Assembly (NCBI RefSeq): GCF_000014805.1
Contig: NC_008570.1
Coordinates: 1,369,001-1,433,000, forward strand
Length of the DNA stretch: 64,000 bases
Direction of reading: 5' to 3'
From: Aeromonas hydrophila subsp. hydrophila ATCC 7966
GTDB lineage: Bacteria; Pseudomonadota; Gammaproteobacteria; Enterobacterales; Aeromonadaceae
Shown: piece after piece, positions 1 through 7,953 of the stretch
Position numbering within the stretch: position 1 is the stretch's first letter
Layout of the letters: each line of letters starts with the position of its first letter
Notes under the pieces: generated by a model
What the model was told of the DNA's origin: nothing
What the model saw: the letters and a program-made list of their open reading frames with translations, nothing else
The model's database searches: none
Program-made: the position numbers and the translations under genes

Positions 1-2
1 GA

Positions 3-161
3 CGCGCCGGCTGCGAAGGCGTCAGATTGTGGCTGCTCGATGGCAACCACATCGGCGAGGGGTTCTACTTGCGCCGCGGCTTCATGTTCGACGGTCAGGA
101 GCGCACCCTGATGAGCCTCGGCCAGCCCTGCCTGCAGCGACAAATGTTTCGTTTGCTTTGA
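3..161 (+). CDS. GNAT acetyltransferase, C-terminal fragment
   Basis: This is the last 52 codons of a gene that begins before the window; the frame is open from base 3 to a TGA at 159-161. The segment GEGFYLRRGFMFDG matches the end of a GNAT fold (beta-6/beta-7), where acetyl-CoA-dependent N-acetyltransferases carry a FYxRxGF pattern. The acetyl-CoA loop and the substrate-binding half lie outside the window, so the substrate cannot be guessed. It reads towards nagK with about 110 bp between them. Confidence 0.6.
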   Translation, partial: RAGCEGVRLWLLDGNHIGEGFYLRRGFMFDGQERTLMSLGQPCLQRQMFRLL

Positions 162-270
162 TCTCTCTCCCGTTTTTCGCCTCCGGTCACTTTATTTTTT
201 TTGCGAATTAATACAATGTCCCCCTCTGGACAGGCTGAGGTGAGGCGACTCATCGACAAGGGAGTGTGGC

Positions 271-1173
271 ATGTATTACGGCTTTGATATTGGTGGCACC
301 AAGATAGCGTTCGCTGTGTATGACGGCGCCTTGAATCTCTGTCACGAGGAGCGCATGAGCACTCCCGGCAATGATTATGAAGGGCTGCAGCAGCTGATCC
401 GCGCGCGGGTCGAACAGGCGGATGCCCGTTTCGGCGCCCGTGGTGCGGTGGGCATCGGCTTTCCCGGCATTCTCAACCGGCACGACCACAGCATAGTGGC
501 GGCCAATCTGCCCTCCATCAATGGCCGCCACCTGGGCGCCGATCTGGCTGAACTGCTGGCGCGTCCGGTCAAGGTGGACAACGATGCCAACTGCTTCCTC
601 TGGTCCGAGGTACATCAGGGGGCGGCGGCGGGAGCCGACAGCGCCCTCGGCGTCACCATCGGCACCGGTATCGGTGGCGCCGTCTATCTGGCGGGCAAGC
701 TCATCCAGGGCCGCAACTGGCTGGCGGGGGAGATAGGTCACTACCCGCTGCCGGCCACCATGCTGATGAAGTACCCCGACCTGCCTCGTCCCCGTTGCGG
801 CTGCGGCCGTCTGGTCTGTTTTGAAACCTATGCCTCCGGCACCGGGCTGGAGCGGCTCTACCACCACTTCCACGGCCAGCGTGCCAGCGGCCACCAGATA
901 GTGGGGCGCTTCGAGGCGCACGAACCCCATGCGGTGGCCACGGTCGACTGCTGGCTCGAAATCATGGCCGCCGGGCTGGCCACCGCCATCTCGGTGGTCG
1001 ACCCCGACGTGGTGGTGCTGGGGGGCGGCCTGAGCGGCCTGCCCGCGCTCTACGAACAGCTGCCGCTGCGCCTGCCTGGCCATCTGCTGCCCGGGGTTGC
1101 CCTGCCCGAGATCCGCGAGGCCCGCTTCGGCGGCGCCGGCGGGGTGCGCGGGGCCGCCTTGCTCAATTTATGA
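271..1173 (+). CDS. nagK: N-acetylglucosamine kinase (ROK family)
   Basis: ROK-family sugar kinase of 300 aa, the same length class as E. coli NagK (303 aa) and similar throughout. It phosphorylates cytosolic GlcNAc to GlcNAc-6-P during amino-sugar and murein recycling. Visible motifs are the phosphate loop DIGGTK (residues 6-11), the catalytic Asp in NDAN (D105), the GTGIGG loop (131-136), and the ROK zinc site formed by H157 and CGCGRLVC (C176, C178, C183). The start has a GGGAG ribosome-binding site 6-7 nt upstream. A TACAAT hexamer at 212-217 could be the -10 box, with no convincing -35. cutC follows on the same strand 42 bp downstream. Confidence 0.93.
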   Translation: MYYGFDIGGTKIAFAVYDGALNLCHEERMSTPGNDYEGLQQLIRARVEQADARFGARGAVGIGFPGILNRHDHSIVAANLPSINGRHLGADLAELLARPVKVDNDANCFLWSEVHQGAAAGADSALGVTIGTGIGGAVYLAGKLIQGRNWLAGEIGHYPLPATMLMKYPDLPRPRCGCGRLVCFETYASGTGLERLYHHFHGQRASGHQIVGRFEAHEPHAVATVDCWLEIMAAGLATAISVVDPDVVVLGGGLSGLPALYEQLPLRLPGHLLPGVALPEIREARFGGAGGVRGAALLNL

Positions 1174-1196
1174 GATCAGATCCGGGGTCTGATCTC
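1172..1196 (+). other. Intercistronic hairpin between nagK and cutC
   Basis: Perfect 9-bp inverted repeat GAGATCAGA / TCTGATCTC with a 7-nt loop, starting at the nagK stop codon. No U-run follows, and the cutC ribosome-binding site (AAAGGAG) lies just downstream. It is therefore more likely an mRNA stability or processing element, or a weak attenuator, than a full terminator. Confidence 0.5.
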
Positions 1197-1215
1197 CCCA
1201 ATAAAGGAGTCCATC

Positions 1216-1941
1216 ATGACCTCTCTTGAAATCTGTATCGACAATCTGGAATCCCTGTTTACCGCCCAGGAGGCTGGCGCGAATCGCATCGAGCTCTGCT
1301 CTGCGCTGGGGCTGGGCGGCCTGACTCCCTCCTATGGCTTCATGCAGCTGGCGGCGCGCCATGCCACCGTTCCCGTCTACGCCATGATCCGGCCCCGGGC
1401 CGGCGACTTCTGTTTTGGTGACGGGGAGTTCGAGATGATGCTGCAGGACATCGCGGCGGCCCGCGCCGCCGGCCTGCAAGGGGTGGTGGTCGGCCTGCTG
1501 GACGAGCAGGGACGGGTGCCTGCCGCCAAACTCACCCAGCTGGTGGAGGCGGCAGGGCCCCTCGGCGTTACCTTCCACCGCGCCATCGACCTCTCCTCCG
1601 ACTGGCGCCTCGACTTGGAGACCATAGTTGCCGCCGGCTGCGAGCGCATTCTGAGCTCGGGCCACGCGCCGACCGCGCTGGCGGGGCTGGAGACTCTGCA
1701 GGCGATGCAGCAGGCGCTGGCGGGGCGGGCCAGCCTGATGCCGGGTGCCGGGGTCAATGCCGACAACGTGCTCACCATAGTGGAGTTCACCGGGGTGAAC
1801 GAGGTGCACATGTCCGGCATGGGCTGGCGCGGCGGCATGGTGCCCCATGGCGTCAACATGGGCACCTCGGACGATGGCCGGGTCAATATCACCGACGGCG
1901 CCAAGGTGGCGGCGGTTCGGGCTCTGCTGGACAGGGCCTGA
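1216..1941 (+). CDS. cutC: CutC family protein
   Basis: CutC is a TIM-barrel protein of about 240-250 aa; this one is 241 aa. It has the conserved opening (EICIDNLES, then GANRIELCSAL), the GLTPSYG segment, a FHRAID strand (residues about 118-123) and the ILSSGHAP segment. The family was named for copper homeostasis in E. coli, but a direct copper role is disputed, so function is given only at family level. The start is fixed by AAAGGAG 7 nt upstream. The last ~110 bp of the gene, including the stop codon, is repeated immediately downstream. The gene itself looks intact. Confidence 0.9.
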   Translation: MTSLEICIDNLESLFTAQEAGANRIELCSALGLGGLTPSYGFMQLAARHATVPVYAMIRPRAGDFCFGDGEFEMMLQDIAAARAAGLQGVVVGLLDEQGRVPAAKLTQLVEAAGPLGVTFHRAIDLSSDWRLDLETIVAAGCERILSSGHAPTALAGLETLQAMQQALAGRASLMPGAGVNADNVLTIVEFTGVNEVHMSGMGWRGGMVPHGVNMGTSDDGRVNITDGAKVAAVRALLDRA

Positions 1942-2072
1942 TACGGGCCGTGCGGCGGCATGGTGTCTCGTCATGGGGCGTCAACATGGGCACCTCGGAC
2001 GACGGCCGGGTCAATATCACCGACGGCGCCAAGGTGGCGGCGGTGCGGGCTCTGCTGGACAGGGCCTGATAC
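1831..2072 (+). repeat. Partial tandem duplication of the cutC 3' end
   Basis: Bases 1831-1944 (the last 37 codons of cutC plus stop) are repeated at about 1954-2072. The copies are nearly identical: a few substitutions, plus an altered stretch near the left end (CCCCATGG versus TCTCGTCATGGGG) that makes copy 2 five bases longer. Copy 2 has no start codon in the CutC frame and is a non-coding relic. The high identity suggests a recent slippage or unequal-recombination event. Confidence 0.85.
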
Positions 2073-2102
2073 CGGCTCGGCGAAGGAGATAATCCTACGA
2101 AA

Positions 2103-2133
2103 CAGAAGGACGCCGCATGTCGGCGCCCTTCTG
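2103..2133 (+). terminator. Hairpin after the cutC repeat, possible terminator
   Basis: CAGAAGG-a-CGCCG / CGGCG-c-CCTTCTG with a 5-nt loop, a 12-bp stem broken by one mismatch. No clear U-tract follows, so termination here would be weak or factor-assisted. It separates the nagK-cutC transcript from fklB. Confidence 0.45.
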
Positions 2134-2254
2134 CCAGCTTGTGTGAACTCTCTCCCACGGTGGGGGAAATCAGGCGCCAGGCCGGCAGCACCCGGCGCAA
2201 AAGTCTGATATTATCCCGTCTCTTTTTACCCTCAGGACCCGGAGCAACTTCTCA

Positions 2255-2866
2255 ATGTCCCAATACGACTCTATCGAACAGAAGGCCAGCTATGGCATCG
2301 GCCGCAACATGGGTGATCAACTGGCGCAGCAAGCCTTCGCCGGTCTGGATATCCCGGCCCTGCAGCAAGGTCTGGCAGATGCCCTGAATGGTCTGGAGTT
2401 CGCGGTCAGCCGTGACGATATCAACGATGCCTTCCAGGTCATCACCGCCCGCATGCAGGAAGAGCAGGAAGCCGTCGCCAAGGCTGCCGCCGCCGAAGGC
2501 GAAGCCTTCCTGGCGGACAACGCCAAGCGCGCCGAAGTGAAGACCACCGAGTCCGGTCTGCAGTACGAAGTGCTGGTGGAAGGCAACGGTGCCGTACCGG
2601 TAGCCGGTCAGTCCGTCCGTGTGCACTACCACGGTACCTTCACCCACGGTGGCGTGTTCGACAGCTCCGTCGCCCGCGGCCAGCCGGCCGAATTCCCGGT
2701 CACTGGCGTGATCGCCGGCTGGGTAGAAGCGCTGCAACTGATGCCGGTTGGCTCCAAGTGGAAGCTCTACATTCCGCAGGATCTGGCCTACGGCGCACGC
2801 GGTGCCGGTTCCATCCCGCCGTACTCCGCCCTGGTATTCGAAGTGGAGCTGCTGGACATCCTGTGA
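2255..2866 (+). CDS. fklB: FKBP-type peptidyl-prolyl isomerase, FklB/FKBP22
   Basis: 203 aa, close to E. coli FklB (206 aa). The N-terminal ~85 residues are helical and charged (dimerisation helices of FKBP22 proteins). The C-terminal domain from about residue 105 has the FKBP signatures VRVHYHGTF, GGVFDSS, EFPVTGVIAGW and YGARGAGSIPP and ends FEVELLDIL. It catalyses cis-trans isomerisation of Xaa-Pro bonds and acts as a folding helper. No signal peptide is seen, so it is probably cytoplasmic or attached through partners. It has its own strong terminator and looks monocistronic. Confidence 0.93.
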   Translation: MSQYDSIEQKASYGIGRNMGDQLAQQAFAGLDIPALQQGLADALNGLEFAVSRDDINDAFQVITARMQEEQEAVAKAAAAEGEAFLADNAKRAEVKTTESGLQYEVLVEGNGAVPVAGQSVRVHYHGTFTHGGVFDSSVARGQPAEFPVTGVIAGWVEALQLMPVGSKWKLYIPQDLAYGARGAGSIPPYSALVFEVELLDIL

Positions 2867-2886
2867 TCCGGCTGGCTTGATTGATA

Positions 2887-2921
2887 CAGACGGCGGCCCT
2901 CGGGTCGCCGTCTGTTTTTTT
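2887..2921 (+). terminator. Rho-independent terminator of fklB
   Basis: Stem CAGACGGCG / CGCCGTCTG (9 bp) with a 10-nt loop, followed by eight T residues. Confidence 0.92.
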
Positions 2922-2995
2922 GCGCCACGCGCGGCGGGGCATGGGCAGCGCCTGCGCTTTTGGATATAGTCATGGCTCCTGCTGGGAGAGCGCCC

Positions 2996-3877
2996 ATGGC
3001 TGCCATCATTGAAGTCGTCGATCTCGTCAAGCACTTCCCCGGCGTGAAAGCGGTGGACGGGCTCAGCTTTGCCATTCCCGCTGGCAGCTGTTTCGGCCTG
3101 CTCGGCCCGAACGGGGCGGGCAAGACCACCACCATCGAACTGCTGGAGGGGATCCTCACCCCGGACAGCGGCCAGATCCTGTTCCACGGTGCCCCGCGCG
3201 GCCCCGACTACCGCTCCCGCATCGGCATCCAGTTCCAACACACGGCGCTGCAGGATTTCCTGACGGTGCGCGATACCCTGCGACTGTTTGCCAGCCTCTA
3301 CCCGGCCCCCTTGCCCCAGGCCCAGCTCATCGAGCTGTGCGCCTTGGGGGAATTTATCGATCGGGACAGCCGCAAGCTTTCCGGCGGTCAGCGGCAACGG
3401 CTGCTGCTGGCGCTGGCCCTGCTCGGCGACCCTGAGCTGCTGTTTCTGGACGAGCCCACCACGGGGCTCGATCCCCAGGCCCGCCACCACTTCTGGCAGC
3501 GCATCGAGGCGATCAAGGCGCAGGGCAAGACGGTGGTGCTCACCACCCACTACATGGACGAGGCCCAGCAGCTGTGCGATCAGATTGCCATCGTCGATCA
3601 CGGCCATCTGCTCAGCCTGGATACCCCGGTCGCCCTGCTGGCCCAGCATTTTGACGGTGTGCTGGTGCGCCTTGCGGCTCACCCGGCCCTCGCCAGTCTC
3701 GGCTATCCCCTGCGCCCGCTGGGCGAGCAGGTGGAGCTGAGCTGCCCTGACGTGGCGGACTTGCTGCCACGGCTGCTGAGCCTGGGCGTGCCGCTGACCA
3801 GCATGCAGGTGCGCTCCCCCAATCTGGAGGATCTCTTCCTCCATCTGACCGGCCACAGCCTGCGGAGCGGCGCATGA
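2996..3877 (+). CDS. ABC transporter ATP-binding protein (ABC-2 exporter type)
   Basis: 293 aa. Walker A GPNGAGKT (residues 37-44), Q-loop at Q81, signature LSGGQRQ (128-134), Walker B LLFLDEP (148-154) and a switch His in LTTHYMDEA give a complete, active-looking ATPase of the DrrA/NodI/CcmA type. The C-terminal ~80 residues are the usual extension of drug or polysaccharide exporters. Upstream in-frame ATGs exist at 2960 and 2972, but only 2996 has a ribosome-binding site (GGGAGAG, about 7 nt away). The permease gene follows in the same direction after a 73-bp gap. The substrate is unknown. Confidence 0.85.
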   Translation: MAAIIEVVDLVKHFPGVKAVDGLSFAIPAGSCFGLLGPNGAGKTTTIELLEGILTPDSGQILFHGAPRGPDYRSRIGIQFQHTALQDFLTVRDTLRLFASLYPAPLPQAQLIELCALGEFIDRDSRKLSGGQRQRLLLALALLGDPELLFLDEPTTGLDPQARHHFWQRIEAIKAQGKTVVLTTHYMDEAQQLCDQIAIVDHGHLLSLDTPVALLAQHFDGVLVRLAAHPALASLGYPLRPLGEQVELSCPDVADLLPRLLSLGVPLTSMQVRSPNLEDLFLHLTGHSLRSGA

Positions 3878-3950
3878 AGGCTGCCCCGTGGCACCCCGCA
3901 GCGGCGCCTACCGGCATGTCACCCCAGCCTGCCAGCCCAAGGAGCACCAG

Positions 3951-4964
3951 ATGACGGGATCCCTCAAGCGCATCGGCGCGCTCTTCTATGCCCGCAACCT
4001 GGAGTTCGTGCGGGATCGGGCCGCGCTGATCTGGAACCTGGCCTTTCCGCTGCTGTTGGTGCTGGGGTTCACCCTCATCTTCTCCGGCCCGCCCAAGCCG
4101 CTGGTGCAGATGGGGGTGGTGGGGGAGCAGCCCGCGACCTATGCCCCGCTGCGCGCCGTGCCGCTGCTCAAGATCATCCCCTATGACGAAGAGGAGAAGG
4201 GCCGGCTCAAGGTGCGCCACCATCAGCTGGATCTGCTGCTCTCGCCCGGCACGGGCCGTTACTGGATCAACCCGGACGCCCCCCAGGGAGCCATGGCCGA
4301 GTACCTGCTGCGCCAGGCCGTGCCGGTGCAGCTGGTGCGGGAGACCCTGAGCGGGCAGGCCATTCGCTACGGTGACTGGCTGCTGCCCGGGGTGATCGGC
4401 ATGAACCTGATGTTCTCCGGCCTGTTCGGGGTGGGCTTCGTCATCGTCCGCTACCGCAAGAACGGGGTGCTCAAGCGGCTGCGGGCCACCCCGCTCTCGG
4501 CCGCCGAGTTTCTCTGCGCCCAGCTGTTGTCGCGCATTCTGATCACCCTGGTGGTGAGCCTGCTGGTATTTTTAGTGGCTTACTTCTTGCTCGGGGTGCC
4601 GCTGCTGGGCTCGGGCTGGCTGCTGCTGTTGATCGCCCTGCTGGGCGGGGCGTCCATGGCGTCCCTCGGCCTGCTGGTGGCGGCCCGCATCCAGAACGAG
4701 GAACTGGCGAGCGGGCTGCTCAACGTCATCAGCATGCCGATGATGTTTCTCTCCGGTGTCTGGTTCTCGCTGGAAGGGGCCCCCGCCTGGCTGCAGCAGC
4801 TGGCGGCCTGGCTGCCGCTCAGCCAGATCATCGCGGCGGCCCGCGCCGTCATGCTGGAAGGGGCAGGCTGGGCCGAGGTGGCGGCGCCACTGGGCTGGGT
4901 CCTGCTGTTTACGCTCTGCTGCATCACCCTGGGCAGTGCCCTGTTCAAATGGAGTCACCGATGA
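3951..4964 (+). CDS. ABC-2 type transporter permease
   Basis: 337-aa membrane protein. One N-terminal transmembrane helix (about residues 25-45) is followed by a ~110-residue extracytoplasmic domain and then five or six helices in the C-terminal half. This is the ABC-2 topology typical of partners of DrrA-like ATPases. The start at 3951 has AGGAG 8 nt upstream; an in-frame ATG at 3888 lacks one and would place a polar stretch before the first helix. It pairs with the preceding ATPase. The stop overlaps the start of the next gene (ATGA), so three genes are probably translated together. Confidence 0.82.
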   Translation: MTGSLKRIGALFYARNLEFVRDRAALIWNLAFPLLLVLGFTLIFSGPPKPLVQMGVVGEQPATYAPLRAVPLLKIIPYDEEEKGRLKVRHHQLDLLLSPGTGRYWINPDAPQGAMAEYLLRQAVPVQLVRETLSGQAIRYGDWLLPGVIGMNLMFSGLFGVGFVIVRYRKNGVLKRLRATPLSAAEFLCAQLLSRILITLVVSLLVFLVAYFLLGVPLLGSGWLLLLIALLGGASMASLGLLVAARIQNEELASGLLNVISMPMMFLSGVWFSLEGAPAWLQQLAAWLPLSQIIAAARAVMLEGAGWAEVAAPLGWVLLFTLCCITLGSALFKWSHR

Positions 4965-5275
4965 AGTCACTACCGCTGGTTGGCGGGGCCCTGCTGGCCC
5001 TGCTGTTGAGTCTGCCGGCCAGTGCCGGCGCCATGCGCTGCAAGAATGCGCTGATCACCGAAGGGGACAGCACCGCCGAGATGCTGCTCAAATGCGGCGA
5101 ACCCATGCTGCGCGAGGAGCTGACCCGCAACGAGGAGAATCAATTCGGCAACCTGATGCAGGTGAAGTATGGGGAGCGCTGGACCTACAACTTCGGCAAG
5201 AACGAGTTCATGCGCTTCGTCACCGTGCGAAACGGGGTGATCACCGATATCGAAAACGGCCCGCGCGGCGAGTAG
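4961..5275 (+). CDS. DUF2845 family periplasmic protein
   Basis: 104 aa with a Sec signal peptide (MKSLPLVGGALLALLLSLPASAGA, cleavage near residue 24). The mature part begins MRCKNALITEGDSTAEMLLKCGEP, the opening pattern of DUF2845 proteins, with two cysteines that could form a disulphide. Translation is coupled to the ABC permease through an ATGA overlap, so it may be an accessory of that exporter, but the family has no proven function. Confidence 0.75.
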   Translation: MKSLPLVGGALLALLLSLPASAGAMRCKNALITEGDSTAEMLLKCGEPMLREELTRNEENQFGNLMQVKYGERWTYNFGKNEFMRFVTVRNGVITDIENGPRGE

Positions 5276-5331
5276 CCGGCGGGCAAAGACGTGCATGAAC
5301 GCAGACTACAAAACAGAAAGGACTATGGAAG

Positions 5332-5547
5332 TTACCCCAACAGCAGGGTGGTGTGACGCAGGCCGCGAACCTCCAGATTGATCTGCCTGGCCAGACTCAG
5401 GGTCTGACGGCAGGTCAGGCTCTCCAGATTGATCTCGCCGCCGCTGAACTCGAACCGCCCGTGGGCCTCCACCATGAAGCTGCCGTGATGGAAGCTCTTG
5501 ATGTAGCGGGCAATCTGGCGGGGAGACAAGTTCTTGAACACCTTCAT
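5332..5547 (-). CDS. Small basic hypothetical protein
   Basis: 71 aa, starting MKVFKNLSPRQIARYIKSF, rich in Arg/Lys and without transmembrane segments. The frame is open upstream to 5694, but the internal ATG at 5547 has AGGTG about 8 nt upstream and a plausible start context. The last part (INLESLTCRQTLSLARQINLEV) looks amphipathic. I do not recognise the family. An opposite-strand frame covers the same DNA, but the minus-strand product is the more protein-like. It faces away from the Nudix gene at 5736. Confidence 0.5.
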   Translation of the reverse strand: MKVFKNLSPRQIARYIKSFHHGSFMVEAHGRFEFSGGEINLESLTCRQTLSLARQINLEVRGLRHTTLLLG

Positions 5548-5735
5548 CACAAAACACCTGTTGCGTGGACAGGGCACACTATGGCGTTGCCAGGTGACAC
5601 GGATGTGACAGTTTGTGGAGGTTTGTATGAATCCGGTTTGTCCTCCACCCGCATTGGCCGTCCATCTGGGGCGGGAGTGAAAAAAGGCTGCCATGACAAG
5701 CCGTTACCCCGATATACTGCGGGCAGTTTAACGCC

Positions 5736-6239
5736 ATGAACAAGAAGGGTCTGCGTGTGGAATGGGTGGATGTGGTGGATGGAAACAATCAGGTGGTCGG
5801 GGTTGCCGAGCGTGCCAAGGTGCGGCGGGAGAACCTCTGCCACCGCGCCAGCTATATCTTGGTGCTCGACGAGGCTGACCGCATCCTGGTGCAGCGCCGC
5901 ACCCTCAGCAAGGACTTCTGCCCCGGCATGCTGGATGCCTGCGCCGGTGGCGTGGTCACCACGGGCGAGCAGATGAAGCCCTCCGCCCGCCGCGAGCTGG
6001 CCGAGGAGCTGGGGATCCGCGATGTGCCGCTGCAGGCATTCGGTGACTTCTATGCCGAAGGGGAGGGGTATCGGGTCTGGGGCGGTCTCTTCAGTTGCCG
6101 CTATCAGGGGCCGTTGCAACTGCAGGCCGAAGAGGTGAGCGAGGTGTGCTGGATGAGCCAGGCGGAGATCGCCGCGCGGGCCGCCGAATTTACCCCCGAC
6201 TCCCTGCTCGCCATCGCCACCTGGCAGGCACGGCGCTGA
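5736..6239 (+). CDS. yfcD: Nudix hydrolase, YfcD-like
   Basis: 167 aa with a textbook Nudix box, G72-x5-E78-x7-R86-E87-L-x-E90-E91-x-G93-I94, which binds the catalytic Mg2+. The WVDVVDGNNQVVG opening and the RASYILVLDEADRILVQRR strands resemble E. coli YfcD and isopentenyl-diphosphate isomerase-like Nudix proteins. It should hydrolyse a nucleoside-diphosphate-linked compound, but the YfcD substrate is not established. A bidirectional terminator follows. Confidence 0.83.
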   Translation: MNKKGLRVEWVDVVDGNNQVVGVAERAKVRRENLCHRASYILVLDEADRILVQRRTLSKDFCPGMLDACAGGVVTTGEQMKPSARRELAEELGIRDVPLQAFGDFYAEGEGYRVWGGLFSCRYQGPLQLQAEEVSEVCWMSQAEIAARAAEFTPDSLLAIATWQARR

Positions 6240-6251
6240 CGCGCACCCTGC

Positions 6252-6288
6252 AAACAAAACGGGCAGCCACTGGCTGCCCGTTTTGTTT
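6252..6288. terminator. Bidirectional terminator
   Basis: AAACAAAACGGGCAGCCA / TGGCTGCCCGTTTTGTTT, a long stem flanked by A-rich and T-rich arms. It can terminate the Nudix gene from the left and the minus-strand PaaK-like gene from the right. Confidence 0.9.
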
Positions 6289-6302
6289 CGGGGCGGGGGA
6301 TG

Positions 6303-7229
6303 TTAGATCAGCCTGAGTCGGCGGTTGGTGCGCCCGCACGGACTGGCACCGGCGAGCCAATGGCCCTGCCACTCGGTCACCAGACGCAGCAGCGGGTATT
6401 CCAGATCGAGCCGGGTTACCACCAGCTGACCGACGCCATCACCGATGACCGGCTCGCCGCTGGCCAGATCGATGATCTCGATGAGGCAGCTTTCGTTGAC
6501 GATGAAGCCCTGGCCGGGCTGGCTCTCATAGGCGATCACCCCCGCATCCTGCAGCAACAGGCAGTTGAGCGCCCGGATGCCGTGCACCGCCTGCAGCGGC
6601 CGGGTATCGGGGTGGGAGGATTCGCACAGCAGGGCGCAGCGCAGGCTGTCGCTCGGCACGTTGGCCCGTTCCGCCGCCTCCAGCAGATCCAGCAGCACCG
6701 CCAGCGGCCCGACGAACCCGGTCGGCTCATAGCGCTGCAGTGCCTCCAGCTGGCGCCCGGTATCGTGGGGGCCGCAGGGCACCACGGGTGCACCCAGCTG
6801 GCGGGCGCCGTTGTCGAAGATGAAGGCGGTGGGGCTGATGTGGTAGTCGTGGCCGTTGAGCAATACCTCCCCGGCCTTGAAACCGGCGGCGAACAGGGCG
6901 CGCGCCGCCCCCCACCAGTCGGCGCCGGCGTACTCGGGAATGGCCAGCTGGCCCGGACAGGCGAAGACCCGCAGCGCCTGACTGGCGGGGCGGCCGGTGA
7001 GGCCGGCAAAGGGCGGGTGAGCCTGTTGGGCGGCGAACAGTTCGCTGGCGTTGAGCAGGGGCAGGCTGGTCAGCTCGCCCAGATCCTGCAGGCGACGCTG
7101 GCGGTAGGCACTGGAATAACCGGCGCAATACTGGCCGACATGGGTAAGCAGGTGATTGAGTTGATCCAGTTGTTGCTGCTCTCGCAAGGCGGAGGGGCGA
7201 ATTTCCAGTCCATCGTAATAGTGCTGCAT
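6303..7229 (-). CDS. PaaK-like adenylate-forming protein, degenerate
   Basis: 308 aa, against about 430 for phenylacetate-CoA ligases. The order of segments follows PaaK: an N-terminal helical part (LNHLLTHVGQYCAGYSSAYR), then GADWWGAARALFAAGFKAGEV, GAPVVPCGPHDTGRQLEAL, EPTGFVGPLAVLLDLLEAAE, and a C-terminal IEIIDLASGEPVIGDGVGQL with VVTRLDLEYPLLRLVTEWQ. The nucleotide P-loop that should read SSGTTGKP is replaced by ACPGQLAIPE, and the ~100-residue C-terminal lid domain is absent. Adenylation is therefore doubtful; this may be a binding protein or a ligase with another role. Monocistronic, with AGGAGG before the ATG. Confidence 0.65.
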   Translation of the reverse strand: MQHYYDGLEIRPSALREQQQLDQLNHLLTHVGQYCAGYSSAYRQRRLQDLGELTSLPLLNASELFAAQQAHPPFAGLTGRPASQALRVFACPGQLAIPEYAGADWWGAARALFAAGFKAGEVLLNGHDYHISPTAFIFDNGARQLGAPVVPCGPHDTGRQLEALQRYEPTGFVGPLAVLLDLLEAAERANVPSDSLRCALLCESSHPDTRPLQAVHGIRALNCLLLQDAGVIAYESQPGQGFIVNESCLIEIIDLASGEPVIGDGVGQLVVTRLDLEYPLLRLVTEWQGHWLAGASPCGRTNRRLRLI

Positions 7230-7355
7230 GAGGCCTCCTTGGTCGGCTGATCCTGCTCAAGGTTAGTCCAAAAGGCGAACGGGATCGGGGTCTGTGTCAC
7301 ATGGCGGGAGTGGGGTAGACTGGAGCCCCTGCCATCCAGTTGAGGACGAGAGATC

Positions 7356-7829
7356 ATGATAGCGATTGGCCAAGCCCTGCCTGCGGGCGAATTCACCTTC
7401 ATCACCGCCGAGGGCAAGCAGCAGCGGGATAGCCAAAGCCTGTTTGGCGGCAAGCGGGTGGTGCTGTTTGCGGTGCCCGGTGCCTTTACCCCCACCTGTT
7501 CCAACGCCCACCTGCCCGGCTATGTGGTGCTGGCGGACAAGTTCAAGGAGAAGGGGGTCGATGCCATCTGCTGTCTGTCGGTCAACGACGCCTTCGTGAT
7601 GAAGGCGTGGCAGGATGCCCAGAACGCCGAGGCCATCACCATGCTGGCCGACGGCGATGGCAGCTGGACCCGGGCACTGGGTCTGGCCAAGGAGACCGGG
7701 GCCTTTGGTGGCGTGCGTGCCCAGCGCTTTGCCCTCATCGCCAACGATGGCGTGGTCGAGCAGCTGTTTGTGGAGGCCCCCGGCAAGTTCGAGGTGTCGG
7801 ATGCCCAGAGCCTGCTGGCGGCGCTGTAA
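7356..7829 (+). CDS. Peroxiredoxin, Prx5 type
   Basis: 157 aa, full length for the atypical 2-Cys/1-Cys Prx5 group. The active-site segment PGAFTPTCSNAHLPGY places the peroxidatic cysteine at C48; further cysteines at C72 and C73 are candidates for resolution. It reduces H2O2 and organic peroxides in the cytosol using glutathione/glutaredoxin or thioredoxin. No glutaredoxin domain is fused. GAGGACGAGAG precedes the ATG. It stands alone between a minus-strand gene and the antiporter. Confidence 0.9.
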   Translation: MIAIGQALPAGEFTFITAEGKQQRDSQSLFGGKRVVLFAVPGAFTPTCSNAHLPGYVVLADKFKEKGVDAICCLSVNDAFVMKAWQDAQNAEAITMLADGDGSWTRALGLAKETGAFGGVRAQRFALIANDGVVEQLFVEAPGKFEVSDAQSLLAAL

Positions 7830-7953
7830 AATATCAATCGTCGTTTGATTTTTCCTTGAAATGGAAAGTCGGCTCGCTACACTGGGCCCACTTCTGCAAA
7901 GAGCCGGGCCATCGCCTGGCTCTTGCGTTTGCTGGCGATGGAATGGAGATGTT

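Noticed and set aside
187..217. AT-rich stretch before nagK as a NagC operator or strong promoter
   Set aside because: A TACAAT is present, but the dyad is too poor to assign NagC and no -35 fits.
1960..2208. Open frame over the second cutC repeat
   Set aside because: It reads the duplicated segment in a different frame from CutC and has no ribosome-binding site; it is a by-product of the duplication.
5353..5739. 128-codon plus-strand frame opposite the small 71-aa gene
   Set aside because: Composition looks like a shadow and it would run into the Nudix start; the minus-strand frame is better formed.
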